This document shows positions 44,805 to 53,529 of a DNA stretch of 64,000 bases, piece by piece. The notes beneath the pieces are model-generated. The model searched no databases. It was not told the DNA's origin and saw only the letters and a list, made by a program, of their open reading frames with translations. Position 1 is the first letter of the stretch, and each line of letters opens with the position of its first letter. The DNA comes from Polaribacter glomeratus (GTDB taxonomy: Bacteria > Bacteroidota > Bacteroidia > Flavobacteriales > Flavobacteriaceae): positions 2,254,290 through 2,318,289 of the forward strand of contig NZ_MSCM01000001.1 in the NCBI RefSeq assembly GCF_002954665.1, read 5' to 3'. The position numbers were made by a program, and so were the translations under genes.

Positions 44805-45965
44805 TTAGAGCATTTTCCTCATTGCTTTATACCATCTTTCTGGTATAACCTGCTTTGTTGCCTCTTTATAATCTTTGTATGTACATGGTATTAACGCATG
44901 TCTTTTATATTTATTATCTGATAAAATATTTATCTCTATCCACCATCGTCCTGTTTTATTACTTTTATAAAACACCAAAGGATCATCATCCTCTAGAATA
45001 ACAGTAAATTTTTGATAATTTTCTTTTCCCGAAAACGGATAATCCTTGACTCTAGAATTCACACCTTCAATAAAATACCAAATCATTTGTGCAATTAAAT
45101 TTGCTGTTTGATGATTGTTATCATATTGACTATTGTATTCATAAACACCAAAAGACGAAACTTTATCGCTTATCCCTGCATATCTAGAAATAGCACAAAT
45201 CTCTTCGCCATAAAAACCATTTGGAGAAGCATTATTATTAGCAGGAGCCTCACTTTGCCTTACTGCGCCAATATCTATAGAAACAATATCTGCATTTCTA
45301 AAAGCGGGCTCAATATTTTCTAATTCTTTTGCTTTTCCTAATCTGTACGTATCAAAAAATAAATTATCTAACAGTTCTATCTCTTCTTGAGAGTTAAAAT
45401 ACGTTTGATATCCAACATTGCTATAATTAAACAAGTTGCTAGGCTCTTGCATAATTATTTTACTCAAATACGATTGTGATGTTAATTCAGAATCTAAATC
45501 ACCCAAATCAAACCTACTATCTACAGCTGTAACGTTTACAGTTTGCTCTAAGGCATCGTAAGCTCTATAGTTTACATAAGTAATATCCTGACCTCCACCA
45601 ATTATAACAGGAATAATGTTCTTTTTTAATAAGTCTGTTATAATTTCTGAAACTGCATAATAGGTATCTGTAACAGAATTTCCTTTTAGAACATTTCCTA
45701 AATCGGCAATTTCTGTTTGCCAATTTCCTGGAAATAATTGATATAATTTTTTTCTGATAAAATGCAAATTCTCTCCACAACCAAAATTATCTTCAGAATT
45801 TCTGTCTTCTTGAACTCCGAAAATCGCAATTTGTACGTTTTCTAAATCAGGAAAACCTTCTTTCTCTGAATAAACTTTAATTGTATTCCCCAAACATAAA
45901 GAGGGTTGCAACGCTAAATGCGCTAAAACAGCTTCTTTTACAGGGGTTAAAAAATCTTGATTCAT
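44805..45965 (-). CDS. Arginase/formimidoylglutamase-fold protein without metal ligands
   Basis: The 386-residue protein has the arginase fold, but the manganese-binding motifs are altered. GG-D-H is GGGQD (123-127, Gln126 for His), D-A-H-x-D is DSRFD (149-153, Arg151 for His), and S-x-D-x-D is SIDIG (229-233, Gly233 for Asp). Two aspartates remain, so a binuclear metal site is unlikely and hydrolysis of an amidine is doubtful. It may have a structural or regulatory role. It starts with ATG at 45965 (an upstream TTG is less likely), 36 bases after topA and upstream of gldK. The standing annotation for such genes is usually formimidoylglutamase. Confidence 0.82.
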   Translation of the reverse strand: MNQDFLTPVKEAVLAHLALQPSLCLGNTIKVYSEKEGFPDLENVQIAIFGVQEDRNSEDNFGCGENLHFIRKKLYQLFPGNWQTEIADLGNVLKGNSVTDTYYAVSEIITDLLKKNIIPVIIGGGQDITYVNYRAYDALEQTVNVTAVDSRFDLGDLDSELTSQSYLSKIIMQEPSNLFNYSNVGYQTYFNSQEEIELLDNLFFDTYRLGKAKELENIEPAFRNADIVSIDIGAVRQSEAPANNNASPNGFYGEEICAISRYAGISDKVSSFGVYEYNSQYDNNHQTANLIAQMIWYFIEGVNSRVKDYPFSGKENYQKFTVILEDDDPLVFYKSNKTGRWWIEINILSDNKYKRHALIPCTYKDYKEATKQVIPERWYKAMRKML

Positions 45966-46000
45966 CAATTTTTATTGGGAGTGGAAAGATACCGAAATCT

Positions 46001-48523
46001 TTATTTCTTTTTAACTGTTTTTTTAGCTGTTTTTTTTGCTGTTTTTTTAACGGCCGTTTTCTTTTTTGCAACCTTTTTCTTGGGTGTTTTCGCTTCGATC
46101 ATGGCAACTGCTTCTTCCTTAGAAAGTTTCTCAATTTCTGTTGTTTTTGGCAACTCAATTTTAATTTTCCCTTTTAGAACATTATATCTTCCCCATCTCG
46201 CTTTTTCTACACGAATGCCTTCATCTTCCCAATTATGAATAACTTTCTCTATTTCTTTTTGTTTTTTAGCTTCAATTAATTCAACAATATCATCATTAGA
46301 AAGATTATCAAAATCGTATTTTTTATTTACGTTGATAAAAATATTATTCCATTTTAAAAAAGGTCCAAAACGTCCAACTCCTTTTTGAACAGGCAATTCT
46401 TCGTAATGTGCAATCGGCGCATCAGCTTCTTGTTTTGCAACAATTAATTCTTCTGCTCTTGGCAAATCAACTTCCATCGGGTTTTCTCCTTTATCAAGAG
46501 AAACAAACATCGTTCCAAATCGAATATAGGGCCCAAAACGTCCGTTAGAAACAATTACTTCTTCGCCCTCATAACTTCCTAAAGTTTTTGGCAATAAAAA
46601 CAATTCTAGGGCTTCTTCCATGGTAATGGTTCCTAAATTCTGTTCTTTATTTAAACTTGCAAAAACTTTTTCTTCATCTTCTGGAGCACCAATTTGTGCA
46701 ATCGGTCCAAATTTACCCAAACGAACTAATACTGTTTTTCCAGATTCTGGATGTTTACCTAAAATACGCTCGCCACTTTCTCTTTCTGCATTTTCTTTTA
46801 CGTGCTCTACATTATCATGGAATTTTTTATAGAAACCTTTAATCATTTCTGTCCAGTTTTCTGTTCCTTCAGAAATATCATCAAAAGAACTTTCTACGCG
46901 CGCTGTAAAACCAAAATCTAAAACATTCGAAAAATTAGCAACTAAGAAATCGTTTACAATATTCCCGATATCCGTAGGCACTAACTTATTTTTATCCGAA
47001 CCTGTTTTCTCTGATAACGTCTGATTTCTTACATCGCCATTTGACAATATCATCTGTTGATATTCTCTTTCTACGCCTTCGTTAATTCCTTTTTCTACAT
47101 AACCTCTTCGCTGAACGGTAGAAATTGTTGGCGCGTATGTTGATGGTCGACCAATACCTAATTCCTCTAATTGTTTTACCAAAGATGCTTCTGTAAATCT
47201 ATAAGGCGGACTCGTAAAACGTTGCGTTGCGTTTATAAAAGTGTAGTCTAAATTTTCATTTACTTTTAAATTTGGCAACATCCCAGCTTGCTCTTCATCT
47301 TCATTATCTGTGCCTTCTAAATATACTTTTAGAAAACCATCAAACTTTATCATTTCGCCGTTTGCAGTAAATATTTTTGTGTTTCCAGAATTTTCAATTT
47401 TCACATTGGTTCTTTCTAACTCTGCATCGCTCATTTGCGAAGCCAACGTTCTTTTCCAAATTAAATCGTACAATCTATTTTGGTCATATTCTGTATCAAC
47501 CGTGTGCATTTTCATGTTGGTTGGTCTAATCGCTTCGTGAGCCTCTTGTGCGCCTTTTACTTTCGATTTAAAAACACGTTGTTTGCTATATTCTTTTCCG
47601 TAATAATTTGTAATTTCTTCGGCAGCTTCATCTCTTGCATCCACCGATAAATTTACACTATCGGTTCTCATATAAGTAATTAAACCTGCTTCGTACAAAC
47701 GTTGTGCAACTTGCATTGTTTTTCCTACCGGGAAACCTAATTTTCTAGACGCCTCTTGCTGTAAGGTTGATGTTGTAAAAGGTGCTGCTGGTGATTTCTT
47801 TGCTGGTTTTTTTGTTAAATCAGCAATAGAAAAATCAGCATTTGCACACGATTTTAAGAAACTTTCTGCTCCTTTTTTAGTTTCGAAATTTTTAGGAATT
47901 CCGGCTTTAAAAGTTGCTCCCTGGTTATTAGAAAACTCAGCAACTACTTTATAATGTGTTTCTGCATTAAAATCTTGAATGCTTCTTTCTCTTTCAACAA
48001 TTAAACGAACAGCAACAGATTGAACTCTTCCTGCAGATAAACCTCCTTTTACTTTTCGCCATAAAACGGGCGATAATTCATACCCAACAATTCGATCTAA
48101 AACTCTTCTCGCTTGTTGTGCGTTTACCATATTATAGTCGATATCTCTTGGGTTTTCGACTGCTTTTAAAATAGCTTTCTTTGTAATTTCGTGAAAAACA
48201 ATACGTTTAGTATTGGCTTCTTTTAAACTTAATTGCTCTTTTAAATGCCAAGCAATTGCCTCTCCTTCTCTATCCTCATCACTTGCTAACCAAACTGTTT
48301 CTGCTTTTTTAGCTAAAGCCTTTAGTTTTTTTACCAATGCTTTTTTATCATCAGAAACTATATATGTTGGACTAAAATCTCCATCAACATCAATACCTAA
48401 CTCTTTGGATGGTAAATCTGCAATATGACCAAAACTAGATTCTACTTGAAAATCTTTTCCAAGGAATTTTTCGATGGTTTTTGCCTTTGCTGGTGACTCT
48501 ACTATAACTAAATTCTTTGCCAT
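46001..48523 (-). CDS. topA: DNA topoisomerase I (TopA)
   Basis: The 840-residue type IA topoisomerase relaxes negative supercoils. The toprim domain (1-130) has the acidic triad in LASDEDREGE (82-88), the active tyrosine is Tyr284 in LITYMRTDS, and RRVLDRIVGYELSP and HEAIRPTN are intact. Instead of zinc fingers, the C-terminal part (about 590-790) carries the Toprim_C repeats with GRFGPYIRFG and similar segments, then a lysine-rich tail (about 815-840) likely to bind DNA. The arginase-fold gene follows within 36 bases. Confidence 0.97.
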   Translation of the reverse strand: MAKNLVIVESPAKAKTIEKFLGKDFQVESSFGHIADLPSKELGIDVDGDFSPTYIVSDDKKALVKKLKALAKKAETVWLASDEDREGEAIAWHLKEQLSLKEANTKRIVFHEITKKAILKAVENPRDIDYNMVNAQQARRVLDRIVGYELSPVLWRKVKGGLSAGRVQSVAVRLIVERERSIQDFNAETHYKVVAEFSNNQGATFKAGIPKNFETKKGAESFLKSCANADFSIADLTKKPAKKSPAAPFTTSTLQQEASRKLGFPVGKTMQVAQRLYEAGLITYMRTDSVNLSVDARDEAAEEITNYYGKEYSKQRVFKSKVKGAQEAHEAIRPTNMKMHTVDTEYDQNRLYDLIWKRTLASQMSDAELERTNVKIENSGNTKIFTANGEMIKFDGFLKVYLEGTDNEDEEQAGMLPNLKVNENLDYTFINATQRFTSPPYRFTEASLVKQLEELGIGRPSTYAPTISTVQRRGYVEKGINEGVEREYQQMILSNGDVRNQTLSEKTGSDKNKLVPTDIGNIVNDFLVANFSNVLDFGFTARVESSFDDISEGTENWTEMIKGFYKKFHDNVEHVKENAERESGERILGKHPESGKTVLVRLGKFGPIAQIGAPEDEEKVFASLNKEQNLGTITMEEALELFLLPKTLGSYEGEEVIVSNGRFGPYIRFGTMFVSLDKGENPMEVDLPRAEELIVAKQEADAPIAHYEELPVQKGVGRFGPFLKWNNIFINVNKKYDFDNLSNDDIVELIEAKKQKEIEKVIHNWEDEGIRVEKARWGRYNVLKGKIKIELPKTTEIEKLSKEEAVAMIEAKTPKKKVAKKKTAVKKTAKKTAKKTVKKK

Positions 48524-48575
48524 ATATCTTTCTTTTGTCGAAAAAACATACCCTAAATTGTATGTTTTAAGAATG

Positions 48576-48583
48576 CAAAAGTA
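48576..48583 (-). promoter_or_regulatory. Promoter -7 box of topA
   Basis: TACTTTTG on the minus strand matches TAnnTTTG about 52 bases before the topA ATG. No good -33 TTG is present. Confidence 0.5.
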
Positions 48584-48691
48584 TGCAGTTTTTTTTTAAA
48601 AAAAATTATTTCCTTAATTTTCGATGAATAATTAACAAAAATACATGGTTATTTTTTCTGCCAATCTGTCATAAAAAATAATTTTTGGTTG

Positions 48692-48699
48692 TATCTTTG
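48692..48699 (+). promoter_or_regulatory. Promoter -7 box of miaB
   Basis: TATCTTTG matches TAnnTTTG, 26 bases before the miaB ATG. It diverges from the topA box at 48576. Confidence 0.55.
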
Positions 48700-48725
48700 C
48701 ACTCTTTCAAATGAAAAATTGATTC

Positions 48726-50180
48726 ATGGAACACGTAGAAAAAATCATCGACGAAAAATTACAAGGTAAAGCACTTGTAACCGAACATAAAGTACAAAAT
48801 GGCAAGAAACTATTCATTGAAAGCTATGGCTGTCAAATGAATATGAATGATAGTGAGATTGTTGCATCAATTTTAGCAGAACAAGGTTATAACACCACAC
48901 AATTCTTAGAAGAAGCAGATTTAGTACTTGTAAATACTTGCTCGATTCGAGAAAAAGCAGAAGATACTGTTAGAAAGCGTTTGCAAAAATACAATGCTGT
49001 AAAACAAATCAATAAAAAAATGAAAGTGGGCGTTTTGGGGTGTATGGCCGAACGCTTAAAAGAAAAGTTTTTAGAAGAGGAAAAAATTGTTGATTTGGTT
49101 GTAGGACCAGATGCTTACAGAGATTTACCTAATTTACTAGCAGAAATTGAAGCTGGTAGAGATGCTATAAATGTAATTTTATCAAAAGATGAAACTTATG
49201 GTGATGTTTCTCCTGTACGATTAAATTCAAACGGAGTTACCGCATTTGTTTCAATTACCAGAGGTTGTGATAATATGTGTACTTTTTGTGTGGTTCCTTT
49301 TACTCGCGGACGCGAAAGAAGTAGAGACCCGAAGAGTATTTTAGAGGAAATACAATCTATGGTTGATAAAAACTTTAAAGAAATTACGCTTTTAGGTCAG
49401 AATGTAGATAGTTTTTTATGGTTTGGTGGTGGTTTAAAAAAAGATTTAAACAAAGCATCAGAAATGGCGCAAGCTACCGCAGTTGATTTTGCGCAATTAC
49501 TAAATATGTGTGCTACTAGGTTTCCAAAAACACGTTTTCGTTTTGCTACTTCTAATCCGCAAGACATGAGTTTAGACGTGATTTATACTATGGCAAAACA
49601 TAGAAATATTTGTAAATACTTGCATTTACCGGTTCAAAGTGGAAGCAATAAAATGCTTAAAGCGATGAACAGACAACATACGCGTGAAGAATACAAAACC
49701 TTGGTTGATAATATTTTTAAAATTATACCAGAAATGTCTTTATCACAAGATATGATTGTTGGTTTTTGTGGCGAAACAGAAGAAGATCATCAAGATACTT
49801 TAGAATTGATGAAGTATGTAAAATATGACTTCGGATTTATGTTTACCTATTCTGAAAGACCAGGAACTTTGGCTGCTAAGAAAATGGTAGATGATGTGCC
49901 ACATAATGTTAAAAAACGAAGATTAAAAGAGATTATAGATTTACAGCAGGAACACGCTTTGTATAGAACTCAGCAACATTTGGGTAAAATTGAAGAGTTT
50001 TTAATTGAAGGAACTTCTAAGAAAAACCCGAATGAATGGAAAGGTAGAAATACGCAAAACACCGTAGCTGTTTTTCCAAAAGACGACTATAAATTAGGTG
50101 ACTTTGTGATGTTAAAAGTAGAAGATTGTACCTCAGCAACTTTAAAAGGAACTGTGGTTGGGTATTCTGATAATAATTGA
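48726..50180 (+). CDS. miaB: tRNA-2-methylthio-N6-dimethylallyladenosine synthase (MiaB)
   Basis: The 484-residue radical-SAM enzyme adds a methylthio group to N6-isopentenyladenosine 37 in tRNA. Three cysteines of the N-terminal cluster (SYGCQMN, NTCSIR, LGCMAE) and the radical-SAM triad Cys181, Cys185, Cys188 (CDNMCTFC) are present. The TRAM domain closes the protein. An asparagine/lysine-rich insertion around 230-255 (WFGGGLKKD) is slightly longer than in proteobacterial MiaB. The gene order miaB, sigma-54 activator, lptE, secG is typical of flavobacteria. Confidence 0.97.
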   Translation: MEHVEKIIDEKLQGKALVTEHKVQNGKKLFIESYGCQMNMNDSEIVASILAEQGYNTTQFLEEADLVLVNTCSIREKAEDTVRKRLQKYNAVKQINKKMKVGVLGCMAERLKEKFLEEEKIVDLVVGPDAYRDLPNLLAEIEAGRDAINVILSKDETYGDVSPVRLNSNGVTAFVSITRGCDNMCTFCVVPFTRGRERSRDPKSILEEIQSMVDKNFKEITLLGQNVDSFLWFGGGLKKDLNKASEMAQATAVDFAQLLNMCATRFPKTRFRFATSNPQDMSLDVIYTMAKHRNICKYLHLPVQSGSNKMLKAMNRQHTREEYKTLVDNIFKIIPEMSLSQDMIVGFCGETEEDHQDTLELMKYVKYDFGFMFTYSERPGTLAAKKMVDDVPHNVKKRRLKEIIDLQQEHALYRTQQHLGKIEEFLIEGTSKKNPNEWKGRNTQNTVAVFPKDDYKLGDFVMLKVEDCTSATLKGTVVGYSDNN

Positions 50181-50262
50181 TGAAAACGAATCAAGATGCA
50201 AGAACCAAGAGAAAGGAAATCTTGGATCTTAAATTACAAAAATCCTGATTCAAAAAGAAAAT

Positions 50263-51486
50263 ATGGAAAACATACAAGCAATAAAACAACGTTTTGGCAT
50301 CATTGGTAACGATGTGCATCTTGACCGAGCTATCGAAAAAGCGGTAAGAGTTGCACCCACAGATATTTCTGTTTTGGTTACTGGAGAAAGTGGTGTTGGA
50401 AAAGAAAATATACCTAAAATTGTACATTCATTATCACACAGAAAACACGCAAAATACATTGCGGTAAACTGTGGTGCAATTCCGGAAGGAACGATTGACA
50501 GTGAGCTTTTTGGTCATGAAAAAGGTTCTTTTACAGGCGCAACTCAAGACAGAAAAGGATATTTTGAAGTGGCTGATGGCGGAACAATTTTTTTGGATGA
50601 AGTTGGTGAATTACCATTAACAACGCAAGTGCGTTTATTACGTGTTTTAGAAAATGGTGAATTTATAAAAGTAGGTTCATCCAAAGTATTAAAAACAAAT
50701 GTTAGAATCGTAGCTGCAACCAACGTTAATATGGAATCTGCTATTGAAAAAGAAAAATTTAGAGAAGATTTATATTATAGATTAAGTACCGTTGAAATTC
50801 ATTTGCCTGCATTACGTGATCGTAATGAAGATATTCATTTATTGTTTCGAAAATTTGCTTCGGATTTTGCACAGAAATACAGAATGCCTTCTATTCGTTT
50901 AGATGATAATGCGGTTGCTATTTTATTAAAATATCGTTTTCCAGGAAATATCCGTCAGTTAAAAAATTTAGCAGAACAAATTTCTGTAATTGAAGAAGAA
51001 AGAGTGGTTTCTGCTTTAAAATTACAGCAATACTTACCTAATAATAAAGGGAATTTTCCTGCGGTTATTGGCGGTAAAAAAGAGAATGATTTCTCTACTG
51101 AACGCGACATCATGTACAAGATTTTGTTCGATATGCGTAATGACATCAACGATTTAAAGAAGTTGACCTTAGATTTACTTAAAAACGAAAATGTTGAGGA
51201 AGTTCAGGAAGAAAATCATCAATTAATAGAAAAAATTTACGGGAACAATAACTCAAAAAATACAAATTTTGAAGTTTTAAATATTCCTCAAAATTCATCC
51301 GAAGAAAAAGAATACGATTTTATTGAAACTATTGAAGAAGATGAATCTTTATCTTTACAAGACAAAGAGGTTGAAATGATTAAAAAATCTTTAGAAAAAA
51401 ACAGTAATAAACGTAAATTAGCTGCCAAAGAATTAGGGATTTCCGAAAGGACTCTTTACAGAAAAATAAAACAATACGATCTTTAA
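50263..51486 (+). CDS. Sigma-54 dependent transcriptional activator without receiver domain
   Basis: The 407-residue protein begins almost directly with the AAA+ domain: Walker A GESGVGKE (41-48), the sigma-54 contact loop GSFTGA (88-93, with Ser for the usual Ala), Walker B GTIFLDEVGE and the arginine-finger region. An asparagine- and glutamate-rich linker (about 275-360) leads to a Fis-type helix-turn-helix at the C-terminus (NKRKLAAKELGISERTLYRKI). With no receiver or sensory domain, activity is probably set by expression level or partner proteins. It follows miaB by 82 bases and may be co-transcribed. Confidence 0.92.
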   Translation: MENIQAIKQRFGIIGNDVHLDRAIEKAVRVAPTDISVLVTGESGVGKENIPKIVHSLSHRKHAKYIAVNCGAIPEGTIDSELFGHEKGSFTGATQDRKGYFEVADGGTIFLDEVGELPLTTQVRLLRVLENGEFIKVGSSKVLKTNVRIVAATNVNMESAIEKEKFREDLYYRLSTVEIHLPALRDRNEDIHLLFRKFASDFAQKYRMPSIRLDDNAVAILLKYRFPGNIRQLKNLAEQISVIEEERVVSALKLQQYLPNNKGNFPAVIGGKKENDFSTERDIMYKILFDMRNDINDLKKLTLDLLKNENVEEVQEENHQLIEKIYGNNNSKNTNFEVLNIPQNSSEEKEYDFIETIEEDESLSLQDKEVEMIKKSLEKNSNKRKLAAKELGISERTLYRKIKQYDL

Positions 51487-51538
51487 CATAAGTAATTGTT
51501 TAAAAAGTTAAATCGTTTAAGTGCAATAAAATGTCTTC

Positions 51539-51594
51539 TCGAGTGCAGTCGAGAGGTTTATAAGTAATTATTTTTAGGTCTCGACTGCGCTCGA
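51539..51594. repeat. Flavobacterial-type interspersed inverted repeat (copy 2)
   Basis: TCGAGTGCAGTCGAGA (51539-51554) pairs with TCTCGACTGCGCTCGA (51579-51594) at all but one position. The right arm is identical to 8698-8713. It lies between the sigma-54 activator and lptE. Confidence 0.75.
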
Positions 51595-51607
51595 CCAGAT
51601 AAAGTCC

Positions 51608-52114
51608 ATGAAAAAACTAACATTTATAATTCTGTTTTCAATAAGCACCTTATTATTAGTTGCTTGTGGAGCGTATTCTTTTACAGGTGGAAATACAGGT
51701 GATGCAAAAACGATTCAGATCGATTTCTTTCCAAATCAAGCATCCTTAGTAGAACCTGTTTTAACACAACGTTTTACTAATGATTTGCAAGATTTATTTA
51801 CGCGTCAAACAAATTTAACGCTAACACGTAGTAATGGCGACTTACATTTTAGTGGTGAAATTACAGATTTTAGAGTTACACCAATGAGCGGAACATCCAA
51901 CCAAACAGCGGCTCAGAATAGATTGACAGTTACTGTAAATGTTCGTTTTATAAACAAGTTAGAAATTAAGGACGATTTCGAAAAAACATTCTCTTTTTAC
52001 TCAGATTTTGGCGCAAATTCGCAGCTTACTGGTAGTATTTTAGAGGCTGCTTTAGATGAAATTGTAGAAAGACTTACGCAAGATATATTTAATGCTTCTG
52101 TTGCAAAATGGTAG
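51608..52114 (+). CDS. lptE: LPS-assembly lipoprotein LptE
   Basis: A 168-residue lipoprotein (lipobox LLVACG, Cys20) of the LptE family. The mature part has the two-helix, four-strand pattern, starting GAYSFTGGN and containing LTQRFTNDLQDLF and the C-terminal helix LDEIVERLTQDIF. LptE plugs LptD in the outer membrane and delivers lipopolysaccharide to the surface. The gene position between the sigma-54 activator and the TPR-like/secG pair is conserved in flavobacteria. Confidence 0.9.
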   Translation: MKKLTFIILFSISTLLLVACGAYSFTGGNTGDAKTIQIDFFPNQASLVEPVLTQRFTNDLQDLFTRQTNLTLTRSNGDLHFSGEITDFRVTPMSGTSNQTAAQNRLTVTVNVRFINKLEIKDDFEKTFSFYSDFGANSQLTGSILEAALDEIVERLTQDIFNASVAKW

Positions 52115-52116
52115 TT

Positions 52117-52221
52117 TTAGAAGTTAGAAGTTAGAAGTTAGAAGTTAGAAGTTAGAAGTTAGAAGTTAGAAGTTAGAAGTTAGAAGTTAGAAGTTAGAAG
52201 TTAGAAGTTAGAAGTTAGAAG
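52117..52221 (+). repeat. Tandem array of 15 TTAGAAG heptamers
   Basis: Fifteen uninterrupted copies of TTAGAAG (105 bases) fill the space between the lptE stop (52114) and the TTG start of the next gene (52234). The unit contains TAG, so every frame has a stop within three copies and no translation can pass through. The array sits just in front of the initiation region and could vary in length by slipped-strand replication. Confidence 0.98.
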
Positions 52222-52233
52222 AAATTTAAAAAT

Positions 52234-52998
52234 TTGGAGACAAATACTATCATAAAATTCATAGAAAAAAAACATTTAATTGGGCAATTAGAAACTGCTG
52301 AGTTAAAAACTGTAATTGACGAATTCCCTTATTTTCAATCTGCAAGAGTATTGTATTTAAAAGGATTGAAAAATCAGCATAGTTTTAAGTATAATAATGA
52401 GTTAAAAATAACGGCAGCATACACCGCAGATAGAACTGTTTTATTCGACCTTATTTCTTCGGAAGAATTTAACAAGGATCAAAAAGAAGAAATTAAGCAA
52501 GAAACAGCAGCAACAATTCTAGAAGAAAATTCTGTTGAGAAAATAATGCAAAAGGAGGAAATAGAACCTGAAACGGTTTCGGAAGCTATGGCCTTAAATG
52601 AAGAAAAATTAGAAATCGGCGCACCTATTCCGTTTACTGAATCAGAAAATTTTTCTTTTAACCAATGGTTGCAACTATCAACAAAAACACCGATTATTAG
52701 AGACGGGTCGGCAATAAAAGAAGTTGATAAAAACCAAAGTATCATTGAGCGCTTTATAGAAAATAACCCAAAAATAGCACCTTTATCAAAAGATAAAAAC
52801 GTGAGTGTTTTAGTTGCCCAGAATAAACAAGATTCGTCTTTAATGACAGAAACTTTAGCAAAAGTATATCTAGAACAAAAAAAGTATGAAAACGCAATAC
52901 AAGCATATAGAATTTTAAGTTTGAAATATCCAGAAAAAAGTGGTTTCTTTGCAGACCAAATTAAAAGAATACAAATTTTACAAAAAAATAAATCATGA
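52234..52998 (+). CDS. Hypothetical TPR-like protein with TTG start
   Basis: The 254-residue protein is typical of flavobacteria between lptE and secG: it has an N-terminal helical domain (about 1-85, FPYFQSARVLYLKGLKNQ) and a C-terminal TPR-like unit (about 200-250, LAKVYLEQKKYENAIQAY). The first ATG in frame lies over 100 codons in, and an in-frame stop in the heptamer array precedes, so the TTG at 52234 is the only sensible start. Function unknown; no signal peptide. It ends overlapping the secG start by four bases. Confidence 0.78.
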   Translation: METNTIIKFIEKKHLIGQLETAELKTVIDEFPYFQSARVLYLKGLKNQHSFKYNNELKITAAYTADRTVLFDLISSEEFNKDQKEEIKQETAATILEENSVEKIMQKEEIEPETVSEAMALNEEKLEIGAPIPFTESENFSFNQWLQLSTKTPIIRDGSAIKEVDKNQSIIERFIENNPKIAPLSKDKNVSVLVAQNKQDSSLMTETLAKVYLEQKKYENAIQAYRILSLKYPEKSGFFADQIKRIQILQKNKS

Positions 52999-53330
52999 GT
53001 TATACAGCGTTTTTAATTCTAATTTTGATTGTAGCGATAGCTTTAATCTTAATTGTTATGGTTCAAAACCCTAAAGGTGGAGGATTATCTTCTTCTTTTG
53101 GAGGTGGAGGAGCACAGTCTTTAGGTGGTGTGCAAAACACAAATAACTTTTTAGACAGAACAACTTGGACACTTGGTATTGCAATGTTTGCATTAATTTT
53201 ATTATCAAACTTCGCAATTCCTAGAGCAGGAGCAAATAATGTTAATTTAGACAATACTTTAGACGGAATTGAAGCTACTTCGGCACCTGTAAACAATACA
53301 AGTTCTACAACTAAAGATACTGTGAAGTAA
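52995..53330 (+). CDS. secG: Preprotein translocase subunit SecG
   Basis: The 111-residue protein has two membrane helices (about 2-22 and 53-73) separated by the glycine/serine-rich loop GGGLSSSFGGGG seen in SecG. It is part of SecYEG in the inner membrane. The C-terminal tail (about 75-111) is longer and more polar than in E. coli SecG, as is common in this phylum. The start overlaps the preceding gene (ATGA). A terminator follows. Confidence 0.93.
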   Translation: MSYTAFLILILIVAIALILIVMVQNPKGGGLSSSFGGGGAQSLGGVQNTNNFLDRTTWTLGIAMFALILLSNFAIPRAGANNVNLDNTLDGIEATSAPVNNTSSTTKDTVK

Positions 53331-53350
53331 TCTTTATAAAAAAACTTAAA

Positions 53351-53387
53351 AAAATGCCAACGTAAATGACACGTTGGCATTTTTTTA
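53351..53387 (+). terminator. Terminator after secG
   Basis: AATGCCAACGT pairs with ACGTTGGCATT around AAATGAC, with A and T runs at both sides, about 20 bases after the stop. Confidence 0.9.
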
Positions 53388-53425
53388 TGCTCAAAATTTA
53401 GCTTTAAATTCATTCAACGAAAAAA

Positions 53426-53459
53426 TGTCAGTTTCGAACAAGTGGCATAGTTTCTGACC
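53426..53459 (+). promoter_or_regulatory. Candidate regulatory/promoter element upstream of groESL
   Basis: TGTCAG (53426-53431) and CTGACC (53454-53459) form an interrupted inverted repeat. Between them is TGGCATAGTTTCTGA, which resembles but does not match exactly the sigma-54 -24/-12 pattern. The CIRCE operator of HrcA-regulated groESL operons is not seen. Function inferred only from position. Confidence 0.35.
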
Positions 53460-53490
53460 ATTTAAAAAAAGCAAAACATAATTTAATTAA

Positions 53491-53510
53491 CCTGCTTGTC
53501 GGCAGACAGG
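53491..53510. repeat. Palindromic 20-mer of the CCTGCC-type repeat family
   Basis: CCTGCTTGTCGGCAGACAGG is an almost perfect palindrome (one mismatch pair each side of TGTCGGCA). Sequences of this kind (CCTGCCTGCCGGCAGGCAGG) are scattered in flavobacterial genomes. Here it lies in the probable 5' leader of groES. Confidence 0.65.
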
Positions 53511-53529
53511 TAAAAAATAAATATATATA

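Noticed and set aside
45881..46238. Phenylalanine-rich frames opposite the 3' end of topA
   Set aside because: They mirror the lysine-rich tail of TopA (AAA/AAG codons read as TTT/CTT) and only look like membrane proteins.
50191..50459. Minus-strand frames overlapping the start of the sigma-54 activator
   Set aside because: Shadows of the activator gene, with no family resemblance.
52117..52221. Tandem repeat considered as a CRISPR array
   Set aside because: The units are 7 bases and directly adjacent, with no spacers and no cas genes nearby. It is a simple tandem repeat.
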